A DNA stretch of 64,000 nucleotides, taken from Ardenticatenaceae bacterium. Lineage in GTDB: Bacteria; Chloroflexota; Anaerolineae; Promineifilales; Promineifilaceae. Made by a program: the position numbers and the translations under genes. Location of the stretch: assembly GCA_020634565.1 (NCBI GenBank), contig JACKBN010000009.1, positions 1 to 64,000 of the forward strand, given 5' to 3'. The number at the start of each line of letters is the position of its first letter. Position 1 is the stretch's first letter. Shown in pieces: positions 33,844 to 42,975 of this stretch. The notes beneath the pieces were generated by a model, which had not been told where the DNA came from, did not search any database, and saw only the letters and a program-made list of their open reading frames with translations.

Positions 33844-35202
33844 TCACTTTACAAAGAGCTCAGATGCGCGAGCCCAATCAACATACAAATACAGCGTGCT
33901 GGCCGCCAAAAGCAAAGACAGCAGCAGCCCTCGTGCCGCTCCTTTGGGAACTTGCAGCAAGCCCAAAGCGGCCAACAAAGCCATGGCCGGGAACGAGGGT
34001 AAAAAGTAGCGGTGGTCGGGTAATGTGAGTGACAACGGTAGCCACACGCTAGCAATCCACAATAAAAGAATCCAGTCAGCCTGACGCCGACGCCGCACAA
34101 CCAAAATGCTGCCTAAAGCCAAAAAAGGCAAATTATAAACGCCCAGGCCAGAAGGCAGTCGATTGGTCATGCTTTCAAACAAAACACGACGGCCGTATTC
34201 ATTGGTGAGCACCAGGCCTGCATACTCCGAAATGGTCACAATCTGCTGCCGAAGCACGTCCATCTGATTGGCAAAAAGCAGCCAGCCCGCCAGGAATACC
34301 GTGCCGATAAGCGCCATCACGCCAAAATAGCGCAGCGCTTGTTTTAGTGAACCACGGATGGCAATGATGGCAAAAACAAGCGGCAGCACAAAAACCATGG
34401 TGTATTTGGAGAGCAAACCCGCACCAATGGCCAGACCCACCCATAGCAAACGGCTGACGGACGGCCGTTCCACCAAGCGCAGCGTCAACCATACCGTTAA
34501 CGTAAAAAAGAAGGTCAGCGGCGTTTCCACCATGGCGGCGGCACCCAGTCGAAACACCAGCGGGAAGCTAAACAGCAGCAACGCGCCCAACAGCGCCGTC
34601 TGGCGATCAAACAAGCGCCGCCCGATGAAATAGGTCAACCAACCAGTGCTCACTGCAAAAACGGCCGTTACCGTGCGACCAGCCAGCTGCGATGTACCCA
34701 ACAGCTTCATCGCCAACCCATAGATGATGGGCACCAGCGGCGGATGCTGCTTGCCCAGCCAGGGGCGGCGTTCATAATTTTCAAACAGCCCCCGGATGCC
34801 CTCTTTGGCCACAGCAGCAGAGGCCCACAGGTTGCCTTCTTCATCAAAGGCCCAGATGCGCTGCTGGGAGGCAAAAATAATTAACACGGCACCTATCAGC
34901 AAACCAGCGACGAGCAAAATACGCGTCTCGTGCCGGGCAATACGCTCTTCACTGAGCGGTAGCCAGGCAAAAAAACGTTCCGGCAGCAGCAAAACAATGG
35001 CACCCAAAACGGCCGTAACGCCAGCCAGCGGGAGTAATTTATGCGTGGCGGCCGTAGCGCCTGTTACCCAGATGGCACCCACCCAGCCAATTTCCAACAG
35101 CGTCATCAAGATGAGCACGGCTTGAATGGATACCCAACGGGACGAGAGCGTAAACGGCCGTTCCGCCTGGGGTGTTTGGGTAGAGCGAACAATGCCAGAC
35201 AT
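33844..35202 (-). CDS. Polytopic glycosyltransferase (GT39/ArnT-like)
   Basis: A 452-residue membrane enzyme with about 11 helices. An N-terminal cytoplasmic stretch and two helices precede the external loop 'WAFDEEGNLWASAAVAKEG', holding the catalytic Asp-Glu, then 'GKQHPPLVPIIYGLAMKLLG', the conserved PPL region of ArnT/PMT-type enzymes. It transfers a sugar from a polyprenyl-phosphate donor outside the membrane. It is 5 bp downstream of a GT4 gene. Five exact octamers lie in the gene (34189, 34461, 34661, 35009, 35154). Confidence 0.86.
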   Translation of the reverse strand: MSGIVRSTQTPQAERPFTLSSRWVSIQAVLILMTLLEIGWVGAIWVTGATAATHKLLPLAGVTAVLGAIVLLLPERFFAWLPLSEERIARHETRILLVAGLLIGAVLIIFASQQRIWAFDEEGNLWASAAVAKEGIRGLFENYERRPWLGKQHPPLVPIIYGLAMKLLGTSQLAGRTVTAVFAVSTGWLTYFIGRRLFDRQTALLGALLLFSFPLVFRLGAAAMVETPLTFFFTLTVWLTLRLVERPSVSRLLWVGLAIGAGLLSKYTMVFVLPLVFAIIAIRGSLKQALRYFGVMALIGTVFLAGWLLFANQMDVLRQQIVTISEYAGLVLTNEYGRRVLFESMTNRLPSGLGVYNLPFLALGSILVVRRRRQADWILLLWIASVWLPLSLTLPDHRYFLPSFPAMALLAALGLLQVPKGAARGLLLSLLLAASTLYLYVDWARASELFVK

Positions 35203-35207
35203 GCCAG

Positions 35208-36512
35208 CTACCGCCCTCCCAAAGCGCTTTCGTACACCCGCTCCAAACGCTCGATTTGGCGGGACCAGGCATGTTCCGTTTCTGCTTCACGCTGGGCATT
35301 TTGCCCCAAGCGCGTCCGATCGGCATCATTTTGCAGCAGATGCAGACACGCTTCCGCCAAATCGGCCACATCGCCGGGTGTCACCAGCAAGCCATTTTCA
35401 TTGTGGCGAATTACATGCTTGATTTGGCCCGCGCTCGACGCGACAATCGCTTTGCCTGCTGCCATGTACTCGTACAGCTTTAACGGCGAGAACCACATCT
35501 CTTGCGGCAGCTTGGGGTATGGCACAGTGACCACATCTGCCACGGCCAACAGCTGGGGAATGCGGGCGTGGGGCAAAAAGCCGGTGATGGTGACATACTT
35601 TTCCAGATTCAACCGGTAAATATTATCTTCCACAAACGACCGGGCCGGGCCATCCCCCACCAGCAGGAGGCGCGCCTCAGGCACAATTTTGACGATCAGG
35701 GACAGCGCTTCCAGCAGTTTATCCAGCCCGTGCCACATCTGAAACCCGCCCACAAACATGATGATGGGCGCATCTCCCAGGCCAAACTCGGCGCGCACCT
35801 GGGCCGTGTCTACCGGCTGCTGAAAGTGAGCCACGTTTACCCCATTGGGAATAATGCTGATTTTTTCCGCAGACACGCCCCAATTTTCTACGAGGTTTTC
35901 TTTAGTAGGGGCAGAAACGGTGATGATTTGAGCCGCCAGGTCGTAGCTTTTCTTGGCCGCCCACTGGGCCGCTTTGCGCCGCAAACCGGTAATGGGATTG
36001 CCCATCACGTCTGCTTCCAGCAACAAGTCAGCATCAACCGTGAGCACAAGAGGGGTGCGAGTTTTCTGGCTGGCGTAGGCAGCTCCCACGCTCAGCAAGC
36101 CTGCATATTCGTGGCAAATCTGGTAATGGGGCAAGGCGCTCACACACGCCTCGTAAAAGCGGCGCGAGTCGAAACCGGCCAGATAAGGCAGCCGCAGCAG
36201 GCCATGTGCCCGACGCAAACCGCCTTCGGCTAGTTGATACGGCCGTCTGCCACTCCAGCCCAATTCCACCCGCCGCTGCTGGCTCAAATCTGCCAGGTTG
36301 GGGTAAGCAATGACGTCCCGCCCCTGCAAATTCAGCAAATCCACGGTGTGTCCGCGTGCCTCTAGCCCCTGAATCGTTTGGCGGATGAGCATCATCTGCC
36401 CGACTTCGGCGGCCAAGTCCACGCCCACATTTTGCATGACATAGGCAACACGCAGTCCGGTTTGGGGAGATACGGCCGTTTCAGTTGCGGGAATTTCGGT
36501 CAAAATAGCCAT
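35208..36512 (-). CDS. Glycosyltransferase family 4
   Basis: A 434-residue GT4. The first ~18 residues ('ILTEIPATETAVSPQTG') are not family-like and include ETAV encoded by an octamer; the conserved fold begins at 'LRVAYVMQNVGVDLAAEVGQ'. The donor domain has 'MFVGGFQMWHGLDKLLEAL', 'ITGFLPHARIPQLLAVADV' and 'SPLKLYEYMAAGKAIVASSAGQ' with the catalytic-type Glu. It heads the segment after the ABC export genes and probably extends the glycan before export. Confidence 0.88.
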   Translation of the reverse strand: MAILTEIPATETAVSPQTGLRVAYVMQNVGVDLAAEVGQMMLIRQTIQGLEARGHTVDLLNLQGRDVIAYPNLADLSQQRRVELGWSGRRPYQLAEGGLRRAHGLLRLPYLAGFDSRRFYEACVSALPHYQICHEYAGLLSVGAAYASQKTRTPLVLTVDADLLLEADVMGNPITGLRRKAAQWAAKKSYDLAAQIITVSAPTKENLVENWGVSAEKISIIPNGVNVAHFQQPVDTAQVRAEFGLGDAPIIMFVGGFQMWHGLDKLLEALSLIVKIVPEARLLLVGDGPARSFVEDNIYRLNLEKYVTITGFLPHARIPQLLAVADVVTVPYPKLPQEMWFSPLKLYEYMAAGKAIVASSAGQIKHVIRHNENGLLVTPGDVADLAEACLHLLQNDADRTRLGQNAQREAETEHAWSRQIERLERVYESALGGR

Positions 36513-36595
36513 AAAAATAACGAGAGACTGGCAACTGGAGATTTATCTTCTCTCCAATCCCCAGCCTCAACAAATGCTAAAAATCTTAATTACCT

Positions 36596-37864
36596 TCAGG
36601 AAACGGTTTCCTGAGCCATTTCAATGACGGTGCGCTCTGCCTGAACTTCGGCGGAAGCGATATTGGGCACAAACATGCCGCTGCTTTCTTCATGCCCCAG
36701 GCTGATGCCCGACACCTGAACCCAGCGAGAGTTGCCCCAAGCTAATGCCACACCGTCAATTGGACCCAGCAGCGAGACATTGAGCACATACCCACCGGTA
36801 GCCAGCTGAATCTGATCCATTTTCAAAGAAATGACGCCTTCGCCTTCCAGATCATCTAAATGCAGGCCGTAATCGGCCGTACGAATCATGGCGGCGGTCG
36901 CCCCATCGGCGCGGGTAATGCGCACCACCAGGTTCGGTTTGCTGATAGGCTGGGTGGTTTTGTAATGAACACGAATTTCAGCCGGATCGTCGTAGTTGAA
37001 GTTTTCGTTGGAGCCGCTGGTCAGGTTGCGCATCTCAATTTCTTGAATAGATACGTCCTGCGAATGCCCCTGAGTTTTGCCCCGCATGGCGGCAGCGGGT
37101 GCGCCACCCTGCTTAATTTGCTGCTCAATGAGCCAGTTTTCGTAATTGTTCAGCACCTCATCCACATCGCCTTGCTGCTGTACCTGGCCTTTCAGCAAAA
37201 AGACCGCCTTGTCACAAACGCTGCGCACTAGGTAAAGATTATGGGCCACAAAAACAATGGTGGTGCCGAGAGCTTGCAGTTCTTCAATACGACGGGCACA
37301 TTTTTGGCGGAATTGGGCATCACCCACAGCCAAAACTTCGTCCACCAGCAGCACGTCTGGCTCCACATGGGCAGCCACGGAAAAGCCAAGCCGCACATAC
37401 ATACCAGAAGAGTACCGCTTCACCGGCGTATCAATAAAGCGCTCGATGCCGGAAAATTCAACAATTTGGTCAAACCGTTTGTCGATTTCCTCTTTTTTCA
37501 TGCCCAGGATAGTGCCGTTGAGGTAGACATTTTCCCGCCCGGTGAGGTCTGGGTGGAAACCGGCCCCCAATTCGATGAGCGCGGAAATACGGCCGTTAAT
37601 ATGCACCTTGCCCGATGTAGGGAATGTAATCTTAGAGAGCAGCTTCAGCGAAGTGGTTTTACCAGAACCATTTGGCCCCACCAGCCCCAAAGCCGAACCC
37701 GGCTCAATGCTAAAGTTAACGTCCTTCAGCGCCCACAAAATCTGGTTCTCAGGAACGCCTTTGTTTTTGCTAAACGGCTTTTTGAGCAGGCGTTTAATAC
37801 TGGTTTGCCCTGTGCCCAGCTCATACCGTTTAGTTACATTTTCGAATCGTACAGCAGGTTTCAT
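36596..37864 (-). CDS. wzt: Polysaccharide ABC exporter ATPase (Wzt-like) with C-terminal glycan-binding domain
   Basis: A 422-residue ATPase. Walker A is 'GLVGPNGSGKTTSLKLL' (about residue 60), the signature is the degenerate 'YSSGMYVRLGFS' characteristic of Wzt/TagH, and Walker B is 'DVLLVDEVLAVGD'. After about residue 260 an immunoglobulin-like Wzt C-terminal domain follows, with beta-rich 'MRNLTSGSNENFNYDDPAEIRVHYK'-type sequence in shorter blocks; such domains recognise the glycan's terminal cap. It pairs with the permease 131 bp upstream. The presence of this domain implies that a chain-end modification signals export. Confidence 0.93.
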   Translation of the reverse strand: MKPAVRFENVTKRYELGTGQTSIKRLLKKPFSKNKGVPENQILWALKDVNFSIEPGSALGLVGPNGSGKTTSLKLLSKITFPTSGKVHINGRISALIELGAGFHPDLTGRENVYLNGTILGMKKEEIDKRFDQIVEFSGIERFIDTPVKRYSSGMYVRLGFSVAAHVEPDVLLVDEVLAVGDAQFRQKCARRIEELQALGTTIVFVAHNLYLVRSVCDKAVFLLKGQVQQQGDVDEVLNNYENWLIEQQIKQGGAPAAAMRGKTQGHSQDVSIQEIEMRNLTSGSNENFNYDDPAEIRVHYKTTQPISKPNLVVRITRADGATAAMIRTADYGLHLDDLEGEGVISLKMDQIQLATGGYVLNVSLLGPIDGVALAWGNSRWVQVSGISLGHEESSGMFVPNIASAEVQAERTVIEMAQETVS

Positions 37865-37995
37865 CCATGCCTCCTACAAAACACTGCCAGCGCTGCGGCA
37901 GAAATCGTCGGTGTTGTTGTTACCTAGATATACGCTCTCTAAGTTAAGAACCCACTTACTCTGGCTCTCCAAGAAACGCATATTTAGACTGCAAA

Positions 37996-38784
37996 TTAAA
38001 TAAGATCGTTAAACAGAACTTCCAGGCGCTTAAAAATAATGTACGCCACGATGAAGAGCACAATGGAAACGGCCGCTGCCAAACCCAAGTCCGTGAAATT
38101 CGGCGGAACACCGCGCAAAATCACATTACGGTACGATTCCACAATACCCACCATCGGATTCAAAGCATACAGCGTGCGGAATTGCGGCAGGTTCTCGTTG
38201 ACCAACTCAATCGGGTAAATAATCGGCGTCGCATACATCCAAAGCTGAATGCCCAACGGCACCACAAAGCGCACGTCCCGATAAAAGACAGTCAAGGCTG
38301 AACCAATTAAAATAATGCCTAGCATCAAGAAAATTTGAATGATTATGAAAACCGGAATCCACAAAAAGTGAATCGTAACCGGCACCCGATAATAAATCAT
38401 CAACAGCACAAAAATGCTGGAGGCTATCAGGTAATCAAACAAGGCCGCCCCAATCACGCCCAAGGGCAACACCTCGCGCGGGAAGTACGTCTTGGTCACC
38501 AAATTCATGTTATTGATGAGCGAATTCACCCCAAAGCTAATAGATGTGGCAAAGAGCGTCCACGGCAACAGCGCCGTATACGAAAAAATCGGGTACGGTT
38601 GGTCCGTCGGAATCCGGGCAATCTGCGAAAAGACAAAGGTAAACATCAGCATCAGGGCCAGCGGTTGTAGCACGGCCCAGGCCGCACCCAACAGCGACTG
38701 CTTGTAGCGCACCCGAATCTCACGGAAAGCCCACATGCCAATGAGTTCACGAAAATGGAATAGATTTTGTACGTGTGCAATCAT
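37996..38784 (-). CDS. wzm: Polysaccharide ABC exporter permease (Wzm-like)
   Basis: A 262-residue ABC-2 permease with six helices. 'FRELIGMWAFREIRVRYKQS' is the family amphipathic start, 'LLGAAWAVLQPLALMLMFTFVF' is TM1, and 'YATPIIYPIELV' and 'LNPMVGIVESYRNVIL' are conserved in Wzm/TagG. It forms the channel for a complete lipid-linked glycan chain. Its ATPase follows downstream. Only a variant ACGGCCGC (38078) occurs in it. Confidence 0.93.
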   Translation of the reverse strand: MIAHVQNLFHFRELIGMWAFREIRVRYKQSLLGAAWAVLQPLALMLMFTFVFSQIARIPTDQPYPIFSYTALLPWTLFATSISFGVNSLINNMNLVTKTYFPREVLPLGVIGAALFDYLIASSIFVLLMIYYRVPVTIHFLWIPVFIIIQIFLMLGIILIGSALTVFYRDVRFVVPLGIQLWMYATPIIYPIELVNENLPQFRTLYALNPMVGIVESYRNVILRGVPPNFTDLGLAAAVSIVLFIVAYIIFKRLEVLFNDLI

Positions 38785-38813
38785 TAAATAAATTCCTCTA
38801 GTTGCATTTTTGT

Positions 38814-40349
38814 TTATTCACGGCGATAGGGCGCATTTTCGGCGTAAACTTTATCTTTTAACGCCGTTGTCAGATCGTTAGCCAGCCCTGTTTCACTCTC
38901 GTAGATATTGTTTAACTCGTCGGGATCGTCCTTTAAGTTATACAACTCATACTTGTCATCGTCTGTATAACCAAAGTAACGGATCAGCTTCATATCATCC
39001 TGGTACATGGCCACGGTTGCTTCCGTGAGGGCCGCATACTTCGGATTACTTTTTGCCTCAACCGAATAAACCATCCGGTCTGCGGCAGCTTCAGCGCCGC
39101 CAAACGTTGGCAGCACAGCGCCTTCCGTCCAATCAGGAACGGCCTGGCCCGTAATTTGCATGAGTGTCGGCAAAATATCGGCAGCCGTGGTGCGTTGGAA
39201 AACATCTTCACGGCTTTGCTGCCCCGGTTTGTGAATGATCAGCGGAATGTGGGTCAAACCTTCATACAGCGTCAGGGTGACATGCCCGCGAATACCGCGC
39301 TCAAACAATTCGCCATGATCGCTGGTCATGATGATGTAGGTGTTATCCAGCACACCTTGCTGCTCCAAGTTGTCCAATAAACGGCCGAATTCCGCATCGG
39401 TAAATGCCAAATATTCATCATACAAACGACGCTCCCGATTGAGCGCGGCTTGCGGCATATTTTGGGAGCCAAACAGCTTCGGCTTTTCAGTTGGCTGCCA
39501 GCCATCGGTGAAAATATCCACAAAATCAGCCCGAGCCGCGTATGGCTCATGCGGCGGCAGCAAATGAAAATAGCCCATAAATGGCTGCGGCATGGTGGTT
39601 ATTTGCGTTTCAATCCAATCAACCGCATCTTCCAGCAAAAAGGAGAGGGTATGCAAGTTCGGAATGCCGCGCGGATAAAGCTCGGCGAGTTCCTGTTCAA
39701 AACCGCGCGTTTCAGCAAAGTTGGCAAAGCGGTCTAGCAAGGACAAGAACAATGTCCCTGGCGGCGTTGCGCCACCTTGCAACGCGGTGGTTTCGGCCCA
39801 GAACGCGTTTGTGTAATCTCCAAAGAAGAGCCGGTCGGCAAATTGACCATCATGCAGACAAAGCTCGCGCGTCTTTTTAAACAGGTCCAAATCGCCCCGG
39901 AACTGGTGCAGGAGCGACATCACCAGCAAGTTATGGGTATAAGCTTCTGTATGATAGTTCTCCGGCATCAGCGAGAAGATGTTTTTATGCACAAATTCTT
40001 CATGGACCAGACCGTGCAGCTGAATGGCACGATGGGTCCAGGGGTAAGTACCGGTCATCAGCGTGCTGGTGCCGGGGGACGTAAAGTTGCCGCCAGCCAC
40101 ATGCTTGTGAAACACGGTTGATTTTTCGGCAAAGCGCGCCAAATTCGGCGTGGTTTCCCGGTTGTAGCCATAAAGGGACACGTGCTGTGCCGAGAGCGTA
40201 TCAAACACCAGGAACAAAATATTGGGCTGGTCGCCAGCCTGCGCCTGGTTTTTGCCTTGAACGGCCGTTTGCACAGCAGGCCAGGCAACTTTATAGAACG
40301 GTACGGTCGGCAGCAGCTTTAAAAAAGTGCGGCGGTTAATCTTAGTCAC
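38814..40349 (-). CDS. Tat-exported sulfatase-like phosphatase-superfamily enzyme
   Basis: A 511-residue enzyme with a twin-arginine signal 'INRRTFLKLLPTVPF', so it is folded before export. The metal site is 'NILFLVFDTLSAQHVSLYGYN' and the nucleophile region is 'NFTSPGTSTLMTGTYPW', resembling the sulfatase C/S-x-P-x-R-x4-TG layout but with Thr/Ser and no Arg. The second site is 'IMTSDHGELFERGIRGH'. It begins with GTG behind a GAGG ribosome site. Without the Cys/Ser-Pro-Arg motif, formylglycine formation is unlikely, so a phosphate or phosphoalcohol ester is a better substrate guess than sulfate. It probably edits the exported glycan. Confidence 0.84.
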   Translation of the reverse strand: MTKINRRTFLKLLPTVPFYKVAWPAVQTAVQGKNQAQAGDQPNILFLVFDTLSAQHVSLYGYNRETTPNLARFAEKSTVFHKHVAGGNFTSPGTSTLMTGTYPWTHRAIQLHGLVHEEFVHKNIFSLMPENYHTEAYTHNLLVMSLLHQFRGDLDLFKKTRELCLHDGQFADRLFFGDYTNAFWAETTALQGGATPPGTLFLSLLDRFANFAETRGFEQELAELYPRGIPNLHTLSFLLEDAVDWIETQITTMPQPFMGYFHLLPPHEPYAARADFVDIFTDGWQPTEKPKLFGSQNMPQAALNRERRLYDEYLAFTDAEFGRLLDNLEQQGVLDNTYIIMTSDHGELFERGIRGHVTLTLYEGLTHIPLIIHKPGQQSREDVFQRTTAADILPTLMQITGQAVPDWTEGAVLPTFGGAEAAADRMVYSVEAKSNPKYAALTEATVAMYQDDMKLIRYFGYTDDDKYELYNLKDDPDELNNIYESETGLANDLTTALKDKVYAENAPYRRE

Positions 40350-40362
40350 AAGTAAACCTCAA

Positions 40363-40947
40363 TTAGAAGTTGCGAATAAGCACATTGAGCAAGCTTAGAA
40401 AATCAATAAACAAGTAGAGTCCAGCCAGGGGCACGGCACGCTGCATAAAGCCATCTACCAGCGCTTCTGCCTTGGGGTTACGCAAAATTTGGAAGTAAGC
40501 AACGCCCAGCACCAACAGATAGCTCACGGCCCACAAGCCCAACGGCACCATTTGGCGCATCTCCAGCCATTTAGGGAATGAATGAAAGATGATAAACCAA
40601 ACGGCCGTAATTAACGCCAGCGCACTCCCCATTGCCGCAAACTTTTCCCGGAAGAACCGGTAAGGCAAAATAAGCGCCAGCAGCACCACGCCCAAAAACA
40701 GGACAATTGCGTCTGGCAAGGAAAAAACGCCCATGACGTATGAAAATGAACCCAGCAGTTCAGTGGTGTTCATCCGCTTGATCCAGGCTGGATACTCACG
40801 CAAGAAATCTATCAGCGCCCACATGTGCGTGGGAAAGACAGCAGCAGCAAAAACAATCCACAAGGTGGCCTTATTCATGCCGCGCTTCGGCGGTTGTGCC
40901 GTTTGTGGAACGGCCGTTTCGTCTGTAGTTAGATTAGAGGTAGCCAA
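40363..40947 (-). CDS. Polytopic membrane protein of unknown function
   Basis: A 194-residue protein with about five helices ('LWIVFAAAVFPTHMWALIDFL', 'SLPDAIVLFLGVVLLALILPY', 'ALALITAVWFIIFHSF', 'LGLWAVSYLLVLGVAYF', 'VPLAGLYLFIDFLSLLNVLI'). I recognise no family. It appears to start at TTG (40947), 14 bp inside the end of the upstream phosphodiesterase gene, after an AAAGAG site; ATG 40878 is an alternative. The N-terminus contains DETAVPQ, encoded by an octamer. It is located between two alkaline-phosphatase-superfamily genes, so it may be a membrane partner of one of them. Confidence 0.7.
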   Translation of the reverse strand: MATSNLTTDETAVPQTAQPPKRGMNKATLWIVFAAAVFPTHMWALIDFLREYPAWIKRMNTTELLGSFSYVMGVFSLPDAIVLFLGVVLLALILPYRFFREKFAAMGSALALITAVWFIIFHSFPKWLEMRQMVPLGLWAVSYLLVLGVAYFQILRNPKAEALVDGFMQRAVPLAGLYLFIDFLSLLNVLIRNF

Positions 40948-42778
40948 GACTCTTTAACCTTTCTTCAATCACTTCTTCAGATTCCGTACCGCTGGAGGTC
41001 GGCGGTGGGGCCGAGCCACTTGCATCGGGTTTGGAACCAATCGTTAGCATTGGAATATCCCGGTAAGAAGGGTTGGGGAAATTGCCCAGGCCGTGGCTGC
41101 AAAACAGCACGCCCGGCACGGCATTGGGATCAATGCAGTGGTCAGCGCCCCAATGATCACTGTTTGTCTCGATGGCGTCTTCTTCCCAAGCGCCCAGCCC
41201 CGTCTGCGATGAAGCACGGAAGCCTGGGGCAAAGCCCACCATCACGTCTGGTCCATAAGAGGCCAGAGGCCCATCAAACGCATCTTTGTTGCGCCATACT
41301 TTGTTCACGACTTTCTGGCCATTAGGCGCTTCCCATTGCAGCAGTTCATCACACAATTTATCGACCAGATTTTCCTGCTCGCCAGCCTGCACAATGCCCT
41401 TGCCTTCACGGCCGTTCAGGTTCAGATACAGGCTGTTCAGGCCAATGCCGTACGCCTGCGTCTGGCTCCAATCGACATCGCTGAAGCTGCCTTGGGTAAC
41501 GGCCGTTTTCGCCTGTAAATAACCATGTTCCTGCAACCAACGATTCAGGTGCGCTTTCTGACCAAAATCCGTGAAACCATGATCAGAAATCACCACCAGC
41601 TTCGTCATATCCTTGATGCCCTTGGCTTCCAGCTTCTGCTCCACGCGCCCCACGATGCCATCCATCTTGACATACCATTCGTCAATCAGATCCGGCCGGT
41701 CGCGCCAGAACATATGCTGCATCCGGTCCAGCGTGTCGAACACACAGCCCAAAACGCCTTCCGTAAAGGAATCCAGATGGTGCATCAGCACGCGTTCACG
41801 GGTGCTCACAATGGATTCACACAGGCGAATAAAATGGGAATCTTCGATGAAACCATCTTCCAGAGCAGTCGTATCTTGCGGCCAGCCTACAGTCAGGAAA
41901 GGTCCCGCATTGGTCCACGAATCCTTCACGAAGTTAGTTGGCGTGCCATAATGCCAGGCAGACCGCAGCGGATGAATTTGCAGCGGCAGCGCGTAAATGC
42001 TCAGCTCATCACCAACTTGCGTCAAAATCAGTTGGGTAATGCTGGGCAGCGACACCAAAAAGCCAATCTTGAATTTCAGCTCCAGGATGGGGCTCCATTC
42101 GCCAAGACGCAGTTCCAGCCGGTGCTTTTCCAGCGTGACCTGCACCGTATCCGCCCCAGTCTGCTCCACAATGAGCTCGTGGGTGGCGGGGGCAACCTGG
42201 CCTTTGGATTTGCGCATCGGGCCGGCCACAACAGATTTGTATTTCTTGTTGCCGACTTTTTCCAGAATGGCCACAGGGGTTTTACGGCCGTTTTCCTGCG
42301 CCAGACCTCGATCCGTAGTGAACAATGTGCCCACACCCAGGCGGCCCAGCAAATCGGGCGTGCCCAAGCCAGGCAGCGAGCGCACGGGCGATTTTACCCG
42401 CGCGGGGAACAGAGCGGGCCACCACAACGCCGTGGCCGGATAGCCCTGCGTCACAGCCTGATCAAAAATGGTCTTGGCCGAAAAAGGCTCAGCAAACTGC
42501 GTACCGCCAAAACCAATCTTGGTCGGCAGCAGCGAGACATTCAGAGCATAATTTGCCGGGTTACGATGGACAAAGTCAAACATCCCATGCCCACCAGGGT
42601 TCAAACCCGTGGCAATACTTGTCCAGGAAACTTCACTCTGAGGTGGATTAGAAACGGCAAAGCGTGAATAAGCGTTTACATCAACGTAGCGTGCCAGGTT
42701 CGGTACGCGACCTTCTTCATACAGCCGTTCAAAACGTCTTGGTTCAAAGGCATCTAAGCCAATAATCACTACACGCAT
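40934..42778 (-). CDS. Type I phosphodiesterase / nucleotide pyrophosphatase-family protein
   Basis: A 614-residue alkaline-phosphatase-superfamily enzyme. 'VVIIGLDAFEPRRFERL' is the first metal site, 'PPQSEVSWTSIATGLNPGGHG' carries the Thr/Ser nucleophile, 'DTLDRMQHMFWR' is the middle metal site, and 'LVVISDHGFTDFGQKAHLN' is the second DHG site. It lacks a signal peptide, as is usual for this 'alkaline phosphatase family protein' group found in exopolysaccharide loci. The C-terminal 'EERLKSLGYL' recalls the tail at 27668. It is preceded by a small membrane protein with 'YIDPNTGGML', a common neighbour. It probably acts on a phospho-glycan or lipid-linked intermediate. Confidence 0.86.
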   Translation of the reverse strand: MRVVIIGLDAFEPRRFERLYEEGRVPNLARYVDVNAYSRFAVSNPPQSEVSWTSIATGLNPGGHGMFDFVHRNPANYALNVSLLPTKIGFGGTQFAEPFSAKTIFDQAVTQGYPATALWWPALFPARVKSPVRSLPGLGTPDLLGRLGVGTLFTTDRGLAQENGRKTPVAILEKVGNKKYKSVVAGPMRKSKGQVAPATHELIVEQTGADTVQVTLEKHRLELRLGEWSPILELKFKIGFLVSLPSITQLILTQVGDELSIYALPLQIHPLRSAWHYGTPTNFVKDSWTNAGPFLTVGWPQDTTALEDGFIEDSHFIRLCESIVSTRERVLMHHLDSFTEGVLGCVFDTLDRMQHMFWRDRPDLIDEWYVKMDGIVGRVEQKLEAKGIKDMTKLVVISDHGFTDFGQKAHLNRWLQEHGYLQAKTAVTQGSFSDVDWSQTQAYGIGLNSLYLNLNGREGKGIVQAGEQENLVDKLCDELLQWEAPNGQKVVNKVWRNKDAFDGPLASYGPDVMVGFAPGFRASSQTGLGAWEEDAIETNSDHWGADHCIDPNAVPGVLFCSHGLGNFPNPSYRDIPMLTIGSKPDASGSAPPPTSSGTESEEVIEERLKSLGYL

Positions 42779-42850
42779 GTTTATTTTCTATCTTCCGCAA
42801 TGTTTGGTGGCGTCGGTGAGAAGCAGTATCGAGTTTGAGGGACAAACCGC

Positions 42851-42899
42851 GTGCTTACCGAAAGAGCTACCTTGATTTTCTGTGTTTTTCGGTAAGCAC
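42851..42899. other. 13-bp stem-loop upstream of the phosphodiesterase gene
   Basis: GTGCTTACCGAAA (42851-42863) and TTTCGGTAAGCAC (42887-42899) form a perfect 13-bp stem with a 23-nt loop containing ACCTTGATTTT. It lies in the 197-bp gap before the phosphodiesterase start and has no T-run on the minus strand, so it is not a standard terminator. Confidence 0.85.
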
Positions 42900-42975
42900 A
42901 TACGCAGCTGCAATACACGTTGCGCTGGTTGTCTTTGATGAAACTGCTCAACGAGCAGCCTCATCTGGAGCCGTC

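Noticed and set aside
41525..42667. 380-codon plus-strand frame opposite the phosphodiesterase gene
   Set aside because: Antisense shadow of a well-supported enzyme; low-complexity composition with no recognisable domain.
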